A stretch of DNA of 64,000 nt from UBA4742 sp037138595 (GTDB lineage Bacteria > Actinomycetota > Acidimicrobiia > Acidimicrobiales > Acidimicrobilacustridaceae), in the NCBI GenBank assembly GCA_037138595.1, contig JBAXIB010000007.1, forward strand, positions 56,004-120,003, in the 5' to 3' direction. Numbering within the stretch: position 1 is the stretch's first letter; the number at the start of each line of letters is the position of its first letter. Below are positions 52,642-60,053 of the stretch, one piece after another. The notes under the pieces were generated by a model that was not told the origin of the DNA, did not search any database, and was given only the letters and a program-made list of their open reading frames with translations. Made by a program: the position numbers and the translations under genes.

Positions 52642-53493
52642 TCACCGTTCGACTCGGATGAGGCCTTCTTGAACCACGGTGACGGCGAGGTGTCCATCGC
52701 GGGTATAGATCGAACCACGTGCGATTCCGCGTGCCCCTGATGACGAAGGCGTGTCTTGGGCGTAAAACAGCCATTCGTCTGCTCGAAACGGCCGGTGGAA
52801 CCACATCGCATGGTCAAGGCTGGCCATCATGACGTTGTGCTCGACCGCGCCCACCGCGTGGGGTAGGAGCGTGGTATCGAGCAGCGTCATGTCGGACGCA
52901 TAAGTCAGGATGCAGTCATGTAGGACCTGCTCGTCAGGCAATGTCCCATCGGCTCGCATCCAAACGTTCTGATGGGGCGGAAGTGGCCTGACCCGATCAC
53001 GGGGTTCCCAGTCGATCGTGCGGGTGTCAATGGGTCGATCGCGCTCGTACCAATCACCAAGGAGATCTGCCCATGGTTCCCAGCGCTCGCGATAGGTGGG
53101 GAGTGACTCAGGCTCAGGAATATCTAGCGGCATCGGTGCTTCAAATTCGAGGCCTTCCTCGCGGATGTGAAACGACGCCTGCAGATTGAAGATGGCCCGC
53201 CCATGCTGGACGGCGACAACTCGGCGAGTGGTGAAGGCTCGACCGTCTCGAATGCGGTCAACTTCATACAGAATCGGCACTTTCGGGTCACCGGGTCGCA
53301 GGAAGTAGCCGTGCAACGAATGCACGTTGCGATCCGCAGTCACGGTCCGAGTAGCGGCAACAAGGGCTTGACCGGCAACCTGGCCGCCGAAAACTCGTTG
53401 CGCATCTACATCAGGGCTAATTCCACGAAACAGGTTGACCTCGATCGCCTCTAGGTCAAGCAGGGTGATGAGGTCGTCGACAGCTTGCTGCAC
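52642..53493 (-). CDS. tesB: Acyl-CoA thioesterase II (TesB)
   Basis: A 283-residue double hot-dog thioesterase. Landmarks: FRGISPDVDAQRVFGGQVAGQALVAA near the N-terminus, VHSLHGYFLRPGDP, the second hot-dog with HDCILTYASDMTLLDTTLLPH, SLDHAMWFHRPFRADEW (catalytic Asp) and VVQEGLIR at the end (catalytic Gln). The Asp-Thr-Gln triad of TesB therefore appears intact. It hydrolyses medium- and long-chain acyl-CoAs in the cytoplasm. Divergent from pstC across 169 bases. Confidence 0.93.
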   Translation of the reverse strand: MQQAVDDLITLLDLEAIEVNLFRGISPDVDAQRVFGGQVAGQALVAATRTVTADRNVHSLHGYFLRPGDPKVPILYEVDRIRDGRAFTTRRVVAVQHGRAIFNLQASFHIREEGLEFEAPMPLDIPEPESLPTYRERWEPWADLLGDWYERDRPIDTRTIDWEPRDRVRPLPPHQNVWMRADGTLPDEQVLHDCILTYASDMTLLDTTLLPHAVGAVEHNVMMASLDHAMWFHRPFRADEWLFYAQDTPSSSGARGIARGSIYTRDGHLAVTVVQEGLIRVER

Positions 53494-53548
53494 CGGTGAA
53501 GTCTCGCAGACCTGAAGGTTCGAACCCGGATTGGTGTTGCAGGTCGTC

Positions 53549-53570
53549 TGTCACCTGTTGTTCATCCATT
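53549..53570 (+). promoter_or_regulatory. Candidate PHO box upstream of pstC
   Basis: Two adjacent 11-base units, TGTCACCTGTT and GTTCATCCATT, sharing TCA-C cores at 11-base spacing. This is the direct-repeat layout of PhoP boxes in Streptomyces and related actinobacteria (GTTCACC-type units). It ends about 90 bases before the pstC start. Assignment rests on resemblance only. Confidence 0.4.
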
Positions 53571-53662
53571 CTTGGCATGCAATTGGTTGTTACTGAACGC
53601 AGAAACTGCCTCAATGTCGCAGCGAATGCATTTCACGATTGAACATGTTTAGGTAGGAGCAG

Positions 53663-54685
53663 GTGCCACCCTCAGGCAGTATCGGTATCGACGCGGCGTC
53701 AATAGACGTCGCGACGGCTATGGCTCCGATTCGCGCGCCGAGACTGATTCACGACGAACCCAGTCGCGCCGACCGCACATTCAATCGCGTGACTATGGCG
53801 GCGGGGCTTTCAGTGTTGGTGCTCCTGACTTTGGTGGGCTTCTTCTTGATGTGGCAGAGCCGCCAAGCCATCCAAGTAACAGGCCCCTGGCAGTTCTTGA
53901 CGCGGATCGAGTGGAGGACCGATGTCCAACCGGCGCGCATCGGCGTAGCCGGGCTTTTGACCGGAACCGTATTAGTGGCATTCGTAGCGATCGTGATAGC
54001 GGTGCCGTTCGGCGTGTTGGCTGCTTTGGCTATCACCGAGTATGCGTCGGCGCGGCTCAGGAAATATTTGATTGGCACTGTTGATTTGCTAGCGGCGGTG
54101 CCGAGTCTGCTGTTTGGCCTTTGGGGATTCCTCTTCTTGTCGGGGTACGTGGTTCCGCTATCGCGATGGCTTACCGAGAATTTGGGGTGGATACCGCTGT
54201 TCAAGACTGACGCTGGCGCGAGTCTGACGGGGTCGATCTTCATCGCGGGAATCGTCGTTTCGTTGATGGTCCTGCCGATCGTCACGGCCATTGTGCGAGA
54301 GGTTTTTTCGCAGACTCCGGCCGGAGAGAAAGAGGCTGCCTTTGCATTAGGCGGTACCCGGTGGGGGATGATCCGCACGGTCGTGCTTCCATACGGCAAG
54401 GGGGGGATCATCGGCGGTTCGATGCTGGGCCTCGGTCGGGCACTGGGCGAGACAATCGCGGTGGCGTTGCTGTTACCAGGGGTGCCTGAGGTATCCCGAA
54501 AAATCTTGCAAAACGGTGGGGCAACGGTGTCAGGATTTATCGCCAACCGAGCGGGAGCCGACTCATTTACCACTTCAGGGCTTTTGGCGGCGGGGTTGGT
54601 CTTATTCATCATCACCTTGGCAACCAACATGGTGGCTTCAGTTGTTGTGTCGCGTAGCCGCTCCGGTGTCGGAGTCGAGATATGA
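53663..54685 (+). CDS. pstC: Phosphate ABC transporter permease PstC
   Basis: A 340-residue inner-membrane permease with six TM helices. The cytoplasmic EAA loop reads EKEAAFALGGTRWGMIRTVVLPYGKGGIIGG, and LGRALGETIAVALLLPG is a conserved PstC segment. It has an N-terminal cytoplasmic tail of about 45 residues. GTG 53663 follows GTAGGAG closely. It is the first gene of the operon and its stop overlaps the pstA start (ATGA). In most operons pstS comes first; here it is last. Confidence 0.93.
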   Translation: MPPSGSIGIDAASIDVATAMAPIRAPRLIHDEPSRADRTFNRVTMAAGLSVLVLLTLVGFFLMWQSRQAIQVTGPWQFLTRIEWRTDVQPARIGVAGLLTGTVLVAFVAIVIAVPFGVLAALAITEYASARLRKYLIGTVDLLAAVPSLLFGLWGFLFLSGYVVPLSRWLTENLGWIPLFKTDAGASLTGSIFIAGIVVSLMVLPIVTAIVREVFSQTPAGEKEAAFALGGTRWGMIRTVVLPYGKGGIIGGSMLGLGRALGETIAVALLLPGVPEVSRKILQNGGATVSGFIANRAGADSFTTSGLLAAGLVLFIITLATNMVASVVVSRSRSGVGVEI

Positions 54686-55926
54686 CCGATACCTATGAAA
54701 TTGTCGAACCTGTCGTCGGAACAACACCGGTATCAAGCCAATTTGGCAACGGCTCAGTCGTTCGATCCGAAACCAATGGGGGCCGAAACTCTCGTCGCCC
54801 TCGCGAGTTCACCTCGGCTGACGTCTGGTCGTTGGCGGGCTCGGCGATCAGTGCCGCGTGCCTCAATTGGTTGATCTTCGCCCGGTTCAGCTCCGGTGCT
54901 GGTTGGTTCGGAATCCTGCTTTGTACTTACGTCACGTTCGTCGCCATCTTTGCCGTAGTGACGGCTGATCGATTAGGGCGCTTGGTGGCGGTAGACCGTG
55001 TGGTCACGGTGATCGTCATGTCGGCAGGCGTGATCGTGATGGTCCCTCTGGTGTTGTTGGTGGCATATATTTTGGTCCAAGGTGTCAAGGCACTTCGGTT
55101 GACGTTTTTTGTCCATGATCAAACAGGAATAACTCCGGTTCTTCCCGCTACTGCGGGTGGTGGAGCCCACGCATTAGTTGGCACGATTGAACAGGTGGGA
55201 CTCGCCCTGCTTTGGTCTTTGCCGCTTGGGTTGGCCGCCGCGGTCTTTCTCAATGAATCACGGAGCAAGTGGCGTCGGCCGGTGCGGATCTTTGTGGATG
55301 CCATGAGTGGCTTGCCATCGATCGTTGCTGGCCTCTTCATTTTCGCGGTGTTGATTATTCCGTTTGGGACCAGCGGGGGATTGTTTGGCTTCAATGGGTT
55401 TATGGCGAGTCTTGCCCTGGCATTGGTCATGCTGCCCACAATCACCCGAACAGTCGAGGTTGTCTTGCGACTGGTCCCCGATGGTCTGCGAGAAGCGAGT
55501 TTGGCCATGGGCGCGTCGCGGGCACGCACGGTGTGGTCGGTCGTCTTCCCCACGGCGCGAACGGGTATGACCACTGCGGTGGTTTTGGGTATTGCTCGAG
55601 CAGTTGGTGAGACCGCTCCGCTGCTCTTTACCGCGTTTGGCTACGACCTGATGAATTCAAATCCGTTTTCGGGTGCGCAAGAAAGCTTGCCGCTATTCGT
55701 CTACCGAAATATTCGGAAGCCAGATGTCAACGCGATCGCTCGCGGATTTTCAGGCGCGCTGGTGCTGATGTTGCTAGTGCTGGTGCTTTTCGCGATTGCT
55801 CGATTCATTGGTAGTGACCATTCAAAACGCCGAAATGCCCGCGCAAGCAAAAACAAGGTGCCGGCAAAGAATGCGACGCCTCTTGATTTGACGTCAACGA
55901 TGTTCAAAGGAGACCTGCAGTCATGA
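54682..55926 (+). CDS. pstA: Phosphate ABC transporter permease PstA
   Basis: A 414-residue permease, longer than the usual ~300 because of an N-terminal cytoplasmic segment and two additional TM helices before the transport core. The EAA loop is GLREASLAMGASRARTVWSVVFPTARTGMTTA, and ARAVGETAPLLFTAFG plus SLPLFVYRNIRKP are strong PstA signatures. It forms the membrane channel with PstC. The start overlaps the pstC stop and its own stop overlaps pstB, so all are translationally coupled. Confidence 0.93.
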   Translation: MTDTYEIVEPVVGTTPVSSQFGNGSVVRSETNGGRNSRRPREFTSADVWSLAGSAISAACLNWLIFARFSSGAGWFGILLCTYVTFVAIFAVVTADRLGRLVAVDRVVTVIVMSAGVIVMVPLVLLVAYILVQGVKALRLTFFVHDQTGITPVLPATAGGGAHALVGTIEQVGLALLWSLPLGLAAAVFLNESRSKWRRPVRIFVDAMSGLPSIVAGLFIFAVLIIPFGTSGGLFGFNGFMASLALALVMLPTITRTVEVVLRLVPDGLREASLAMGASRARTVWSVVFPTARTGMTTAVVLGIARAVGETAPLLFTAFGYDLMNSNPFSGAQESLPLFVYRNIRKPDVNAIARGFSGALVLMLLVLVLFAIARFIGSDHSKRRNARASKNKVPAKNATPLDLTSTMFKGDLQS

Positions 55927-56798
55927 CTGATCTCATTTCCCGCTCCACAACGCTTGGTCGCTCGACCGAAACCCCGCCACCGCGTATGCAATCGGGTCGG
56001 GTCGAATTAATTGGTGGTCCGCCTCCAGGACCGGCATCGATCGAGGCGGTCGATGCTTGCGCGTGGTTCGGTGATCATCTTGTGCTCGAAGGCGTGGATC
56101 TGTTGATGCCTGCAGGAGAAGTGACCGCGCTTATCGGTCCATCAGGATGTGGCAAGTCAACGTTCTTACGCTTGTTAAACCGTATGCACGAGTTGATCCC
56201 CGGTGCCGCACTTGACGGTAAAATTCTGTTGGGCGGGAGTGATATTTACGAAGTTGGGCGGAGGGCTCAGCAAATTCGTACTCGCATAGGCATGGTTTTT
56301 CAGAAACCGAACCCGTTCCCGGCGATGTCGATTCGCGAAAATGTGTTGTCGGGTTTGAAACTGGCGCGGATCAAATGCGATGACAAAGACGGCCTCGTTG
56401 AACAGTCGTTAGTTCGAGCGAGTCTTTGGAAAGAAGTCCGCGATCGCCTTGACCGGCCCGGCGGAGCGTTGTCGGGTGGTCAGCAACAACGATTGTGCAT
56501 TGCTCGGTCGCTCGCAGTGCAGCCAAATGTGTTGTTAATGGACGAGCCATGTTCAGCTCTCGACCCAACATCGACTGGTCGAGTCGAAGAAACTATCGCC
56601 GAGCTTCGCGGTGATGTCACGGTCGTCATTGTGACCCACAACATGCAGCAGGCGCAGCGGGTGTCGGATCACTGCGCGTTTTTTCTTGCTGAAGAAAATC
56701 AACCTGGTTTTGTTGTCGAAAAGGGTTTGACTCGCGATATGTTCACCAATCCGATCGACTCCCGCACGTTGAACTATGTGCAAGGACGATTCGGGTGA
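55923..56798 (+). CDS. pstB: Phosphate ABC transporter ATP-binding protein PstB
   Basis: A 291-residue ABC ATPase with a ~40-residue N-terminal extension. Walker A GPSGCGKST is near residue 76, the Q-loop VFQKPNPFPAMSI is the family hallmark, the signature LSGGQQQRLCIARSLA and Walker B VLLMDEPCSALDPTS follow, and the H-loop is IVTHNMQQAQRVSD. C-terminal FTNPIDSRTLNYVQGRFG is typical of PstB. The stop overlaps the GTG of pstS. Confidence 0.97.
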   Translation: MTDLISRSTTLGRSTETPPPRMQSGRVELIGGPPPGPASIEAVDACAWFGDHLVLEGVDLLMPAGEVTALIGPSGCGKSTFLRLLNRMHELIPGAALDGKILLGGSDIYEVGRRAQQIRTRIGMVFQKPNPFPAMSIRENVLSGLKLARIKCDDKDGLVEQSLVRASLWKEVRDRLDRPGGALSGGQQQRLCIARSLAVQPNVLLMDEPCSALDPTSTGRVEETIAELRGDVTVVIVTHNMQQAQRVSDHCAFFLAEENQPGFVVEKGLTRDMFTNPIDSRTLNYVQGRFG

Positions 56799-58330
56799 AA
56801 CTTGCAGAGACTGCCTCAACGGTTCGAGCTCGCTTCGCTTTCGGCATAGTTGGCCTGGCCGCGTGTGCGATTGTGCTGCTGCCAAGCGTTGCCTTTGGAG
56901 CAGCGGCAGCGGTCAATGGGTCAGGTTCAACCTACGTCGGCCTTGCGATGCAGCAGTGGGTTGCTGACGGCCAGACGAACGGTTTAAAGGTCAACTATTC
57001 GCCGGTGGGCTCCCCACCCGGATTGAGTTCGTTTGCTCAAAACCTGACCGATTTTGCTGGAACTGAAGCAGAGTTCACCGCGCTCAATGGCACGAATCCG
57101 ACTCGTGGTTATCAGTACGTGCCTGACGTCGCTGGGGCAATCGCGGTCATGTACAACGTGCCCGACAAGGCAGGAAACAAAGTCGACTACCTGCACTTGT
57201 CGCGCCGGACCGTGGCACGAATTTTTACTGGCGACATCAGTAATTGGAACGACCCGGCAATTAGCGCAGACAACAAAGGGCTCGAACTTCCAGACCATCC
57301 GATCACTGTGGTTTACCGCGGTGGCCAGTCGGGGACGACGGCGTTGTTCTACGATTTTGTCCAAAATGTCGCCCCCGATATTTTTAATCCTTGGGCTGCT
57401 CGCAACCAGTTCCCAACCGCAGTTCGCATCATCCAGCTTGATAGTTCGCCCAATTTCGCTCCTCGAACCCAAGCCTTCAGTGGTTCGGACCAGATCGCTC
57501 AGTTCATCGCGGGCGGTGCAGGCCAGTGGAGTATTGGTTACGACGAATTCGGTTTCGCGAAGACGTATCACGCGTCGTCAGCTTGGGTTCAGAACGGACA
57601 CGGAGATTTCGTTCAGCCGTATGCGCCAAATATCTCGGCGGCGCTTGAAGGCGCCAAACTTCGTCCTGATTTGAGCCAGGAGTTGGCGGGCGTTTACAAC
57701 AGTATGAATCCGTTGGCATACCCGATTTCGGCCTACAGCTATATCGTCACCCAGTGCGCGACCGCGGCTGATCGACCGACCTGTAAAGGGTCTTACGCCA
57801 ATCCGGGTGTCACCGAAACGCTCTCGAAGTGGCTCCGCTATATCGCGTGTGACGGGCAGGTGAACATGGCGGCGATCGGCTATTCGCCTTTGCCAACCAA
57901 TCTTTCGCAGGAAGTCGCGAATTCGATCGCCCGAATGCAGGGAAATGGTGCCGTGCCAGAGAAGCTCACGGCTGCGAACTGCGCGAATCCTCGGTTCCAG
58001 GGGCAACTCGGTGGTGACGTGAGCCCGCCGGATCCATTGGCGAAAGTCACAAGCTTGGGTAGCGCGAATGGCGGGGCAAGCGCGGGTGGGTCATCGACAT
58101 CAAACGGCACATCGTCGGATGCTGCTTCGAGCGACGCGGCGCTTTCTCAAGATGCGGCGGCCGGTCAACCAGGATCGGTGAAGGCTGCCGGAGGCGGCAG
58201 CGGTCACTATGAACAGGCCATGCCTGTGCTCTATGACCGCCCAGCGCCGACCAGCTCACCGCTCGTGCCCGCGGCGGTACTCATCGGTGCGTTGGCGATC
58301 CCTGCGGTGATCTTGGGGCGACGCCGCTAA
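56795..58330 (+). CDS. pstS: Phosphate-binding protein PstS with C-terminal membrane anchor
   Basis: A 511-residue extracytoplasmic PBP. An N-terminal signal sequence (SPs cleavage likely after VAFGA) is followed by GSGSTYVGLAMQQWVADG and VNYSPVGSPPGLSSFAQNLTDFAGTEAEF, a PstS-like phosphate site. YRGGQSGTTALFYDF is another family motif. After residue ~420 there is a Gly/Ser/Ala-rich linker and a C-terminal TM helix ending GRRR, so it is probably tethered by that helix; no lipobox is seen. GTG 56795 overlaps pstB. That anchoring is atypical, since most PstS are lipoproteins or free. Confidence 0.88.
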   Translation: MKLAETASTVRARFAFGIVGLAACAIVLLPSVAFGAAAAVNGSGSTYVGLAMQQWVADGQTNGLKVNYSPVGSPPGLSSFAQNLTDFAGTEAEFTALNGTNPTRGYQYVPDVAGAIAVMYNVPDKAGNKVDYLHLSRRTVARIFTGDISNWNDPAISADNKGLELPDHPITVVYRGGQSGTTALFYDFVQNVAPDIFNPWAARNQFPTAVRIIQLDSSPNFAPRTQAFSGSDQIAQFIAGGAGQWSIGYDEFGFAKTYHASSAWVQNGHGDFVQPYAPNISAALEGAKLRPDLSQELAGVYNSMNPLAYPISAYSYIVTQCATAADRPTCKGSYANPGVTETLSKWLRYIACDGQVNMAAIGYSPLPTNLSQEVANSIARMQGNGAVPEKLTAANCANPRFQGQLGGDVSPPDPLAKVTSLGSANGGASAGGSSTSNGTSSDAASSDAALSQDAAAGQPGSVKAAGGGSGHYEQAMPVLYDRPAPTSSPLVPAAVLIGALAIPAVILGRRR

Positions 58331-58456
58331 CTCACCTGTTGCTGGCGAAAGCTGCCGCGATGTAACCGAGTTGTTGGCCGAAATGCGGTGTGTTCTTCAT
58401 CATTCGTTCGCCCCCGCAGCGTTGACCGTTCACTTTGGTCTGTCACCTTTACGAGG

Positions 58457-58475
58457 TCACATCACTGGGATGTGA
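58457..58475 (+). promoter_or_regulatory. Inverted repeat upstream of the secreted PBP-like gene
   Basis: TCACATC, a five-base spacer, then GATGTGA: a perfect 7-bp inverted repeat, 47 bases before the start at 58523. Additional TTCAC/GTCAC motifs lie at 58429-58460. It could be an operator, and PhoP-like motifs are possible, but the repeat spacing here (13-14) is not the classical 11. Confidence 0.35.
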
Positions 58476-58522
58476 ATTATTGCGTAACTCGCTCATCTCA
58501 GCTCCTCGAAAGGAAGCACTAC

Positions 58523-59902
58523 GTGAAGAAATCGCTCCTTAAAAAAGGTGTCGGCGTCGCTGCCGCGCTCTGCACTGGCATAGCCATGATGGCGTTTGCT
58601 ACTCCAGCGCATGCCCTTGTCTATTCCGGCTCAACCGATGTTGTCGTTGCCGCTGGCGGTTCTGACACGGTCCAGAATTTCGATGAGGCGCTGTTGGCCG
58701 CTTATGACGGAAGTACCACGATTTTTCCAAGTCACACCGTGCACACGTTCAACATCCCGGCGTTTCCCAGTCCTTCCTATGTCGTTCCAGGCGACGACAA
58801 CTGTGTTCAGTCGGTGTCGTGGGTTCAGTCCGGCGGGACCGACCTAACCGGAACCCAAAACGCGCCGAGCGGTTCGGGTGCCGGCAAGACCTACATCGCT
58901 GGCGAAGAGGCGAAGGTTACGGGGCAAAAAGGCTGCATCGACATCGGCCGATCGTCGTCGGCTCCCGGTGCAATTGGCGCGAGCGAGAAAGCAACATTTG
59001 AGTATTACGCTTTTGCGCTCGACGCAGTGAGCTGGTCCTCGGCCAGCCTGCAAGCACCTCCGATTCTTACCCGTCAGCAAGTTCAAGATATTTACTCTTG
59101 CACGACTACTGACTGGTCAACGGTTGGCGGCACCCCTGGGCCGATCCAGCGGTACCTTCCGCAAAGCGCATCGGGTACACGGTCGTTCTTCCTTTCCCAA
59201 TTCGGGATCACCACCACGATGTTGAATACCACCAGCGGTTCTTGTCCGGCAGTCAAAGCCGACTCGATTCTGAACAATGCCGGCGGGGCGAACATCAAGA
59301 TGGAAGAAAATCAGTGCGCAACAATCGAGGCTGGCGACATCGCGAAAGCGATCATGCCGTATTCAGCTGGCCTGTGGTCATACCAATCGGCTAACGCCGG
59401 CAATCCAACGATTGATGTCCGCAACGGATGCCGACTCGGTGCTGTGAGCGCGCCTGGAAAGGCCGCGGCGGGTTCGTGTCCAGCAACGAGTGCGGTCAAG
59501 GCCAATCCCGTCAAGTGGGTCACCTCGGACCGAACCTATGCCCTCGACACTGCGGGTGAAATCAAAGAAGAAAACGTTACGATCGCCAATTCGTGTTTGT
59601 CGGCGGCGAATGATTTTCCCGGCGTTCGTTACGTATTCAACTATCTCGACAACGCCAGCAATCTGCTTGGTTACCAAGCCGCTTTCAACATGGTCGGATT
59701 CGCGAATACTGCCGCTCCGAGTGCAGCGAAGAGTCCACTTTGTAGCAACACGGGCGTCAGCGATGATCAGACGTATGCATTGGCGCTGATCGGTTCGTAT
59801 GGGTTTGCGCCTTTGCCGACCACGGTCGGTGCCGCGGGCGCGGCCGTTGCTCCTGGATCAAACGTAGCTGGGTCAACCTGCCGCAAATTCGTTCCCGCCT
59901 GA
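58523..59902 (+). CDS. Secreted PBP-like (PstS-related) substrate-binding protein
   Basis: A 459-residue secreted protein starting at GTG 58523 after AAAGGAAG. A Sec signal (KKSLLKKGVGVAAALCTGIAMMAF...) is likely cleaved after AHA. The mature part has VVAAGGSDTVQNFDEALLAAYDG near the N-terminus, a PBP-like architecture with QQVQDIYSCTTTDWSTVGGTPGPIQRYLPQ, and several Cys pairs suggesting disulfides. It resembles phosphate-binding-like proteins of actinobacteria, not canonical PstS, and has no anchor. It follows pstS by about 190 bases and may have its own promoter. Confidence 0.8.
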   Translation: MKKSLLKKGVGVAAALCTGIAMMAFATPAHALVYSGSTDVVVAAGGSDTVQNFDEALLAAYDGSTTIFPSHTVHTFNIPAFPSPSYVVPGDDNCVQSVSWVQSGGTDLTGTQNAPSGSGAGKTYIAGEEAKVTGQKGCIDIGRSSSAPGAIGASEKATFEYYAFALDAVSWSSASLQAPPILTRQQVQDIYSCTTTDWSTVGGTPGPIQRYLPQSASGTRSFFLSQFGITTTMLNTTSGSCPAVKADSILNNAGGANIKMEENQCATIEAGDIAKAIMPYSAGLWSYQSANAGNPTIDVRNGCRLGAVSAPGKAAAGSCPATSAVKANPVKWVTSDRTYALDTAGEIKEENVTIANSCLSAANDFPGVRYVFNYLDNASNLLGYQAAFNMVGFANTAAPSAAKSPLCSNTGVSDDQTYALALIGSYGFAPLPTTVGAAGAAVAPGSNVAGSTCRKFVPA

Positions 59903-59923
59903 TCCGCATCCAGAGATGGTTTT

Positions 59924-59966
59924 GGCGAGTGCCAGGCGGGACCGTTACGTCCCGCTGGCACTCGCC
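59924..59966 (+). terminator. Long imperfect hairpin after the secreted PBP-like gene
   Basis: GGCGAGTGCCAGGCGGGAC pairs with GTCCCGC-TGGCACTCGCC over 18 base pairs with one bulged base, with a six-base loop. It starts 21 bases after the stop. No U tract follows; instead the ACCTCCAA array begins four bases later. It could stop transcription, stabilise the mRNA or be a REP-like palindrome. Confidence 0.7.
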
Positions 59967-59969
59967 GGT

Positions 59970-60025
59970 ACCTCCAAACCTCCAAACCTCCAAACCTTCA
60001 AACCTCCGAACCTCCAAACCTCACT
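59970..60025 (+). repeat. Tandem ACCTCCAA octamer repeat (7 units)
   Basis: Seven consecutive eight-base units, mostly ACCTCCAA; units 4, 5 and 7 differ by one to a few bases. It lies between the long hairpin and the TTG start at 60054. The unit is AC-rich on the coding strand and could vary in copy number by slippage. Confidence 0.95.
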
Positions 60026-60053
60026 TTGTACTCTCGATCTTTAGGAGAAAACG

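Noticed and set aside
59970..60025. CRISPR array
   Set aside because: Units are eight bases long and contiguous, with no spacers and no cas genes; it is a simple tandem repeat.
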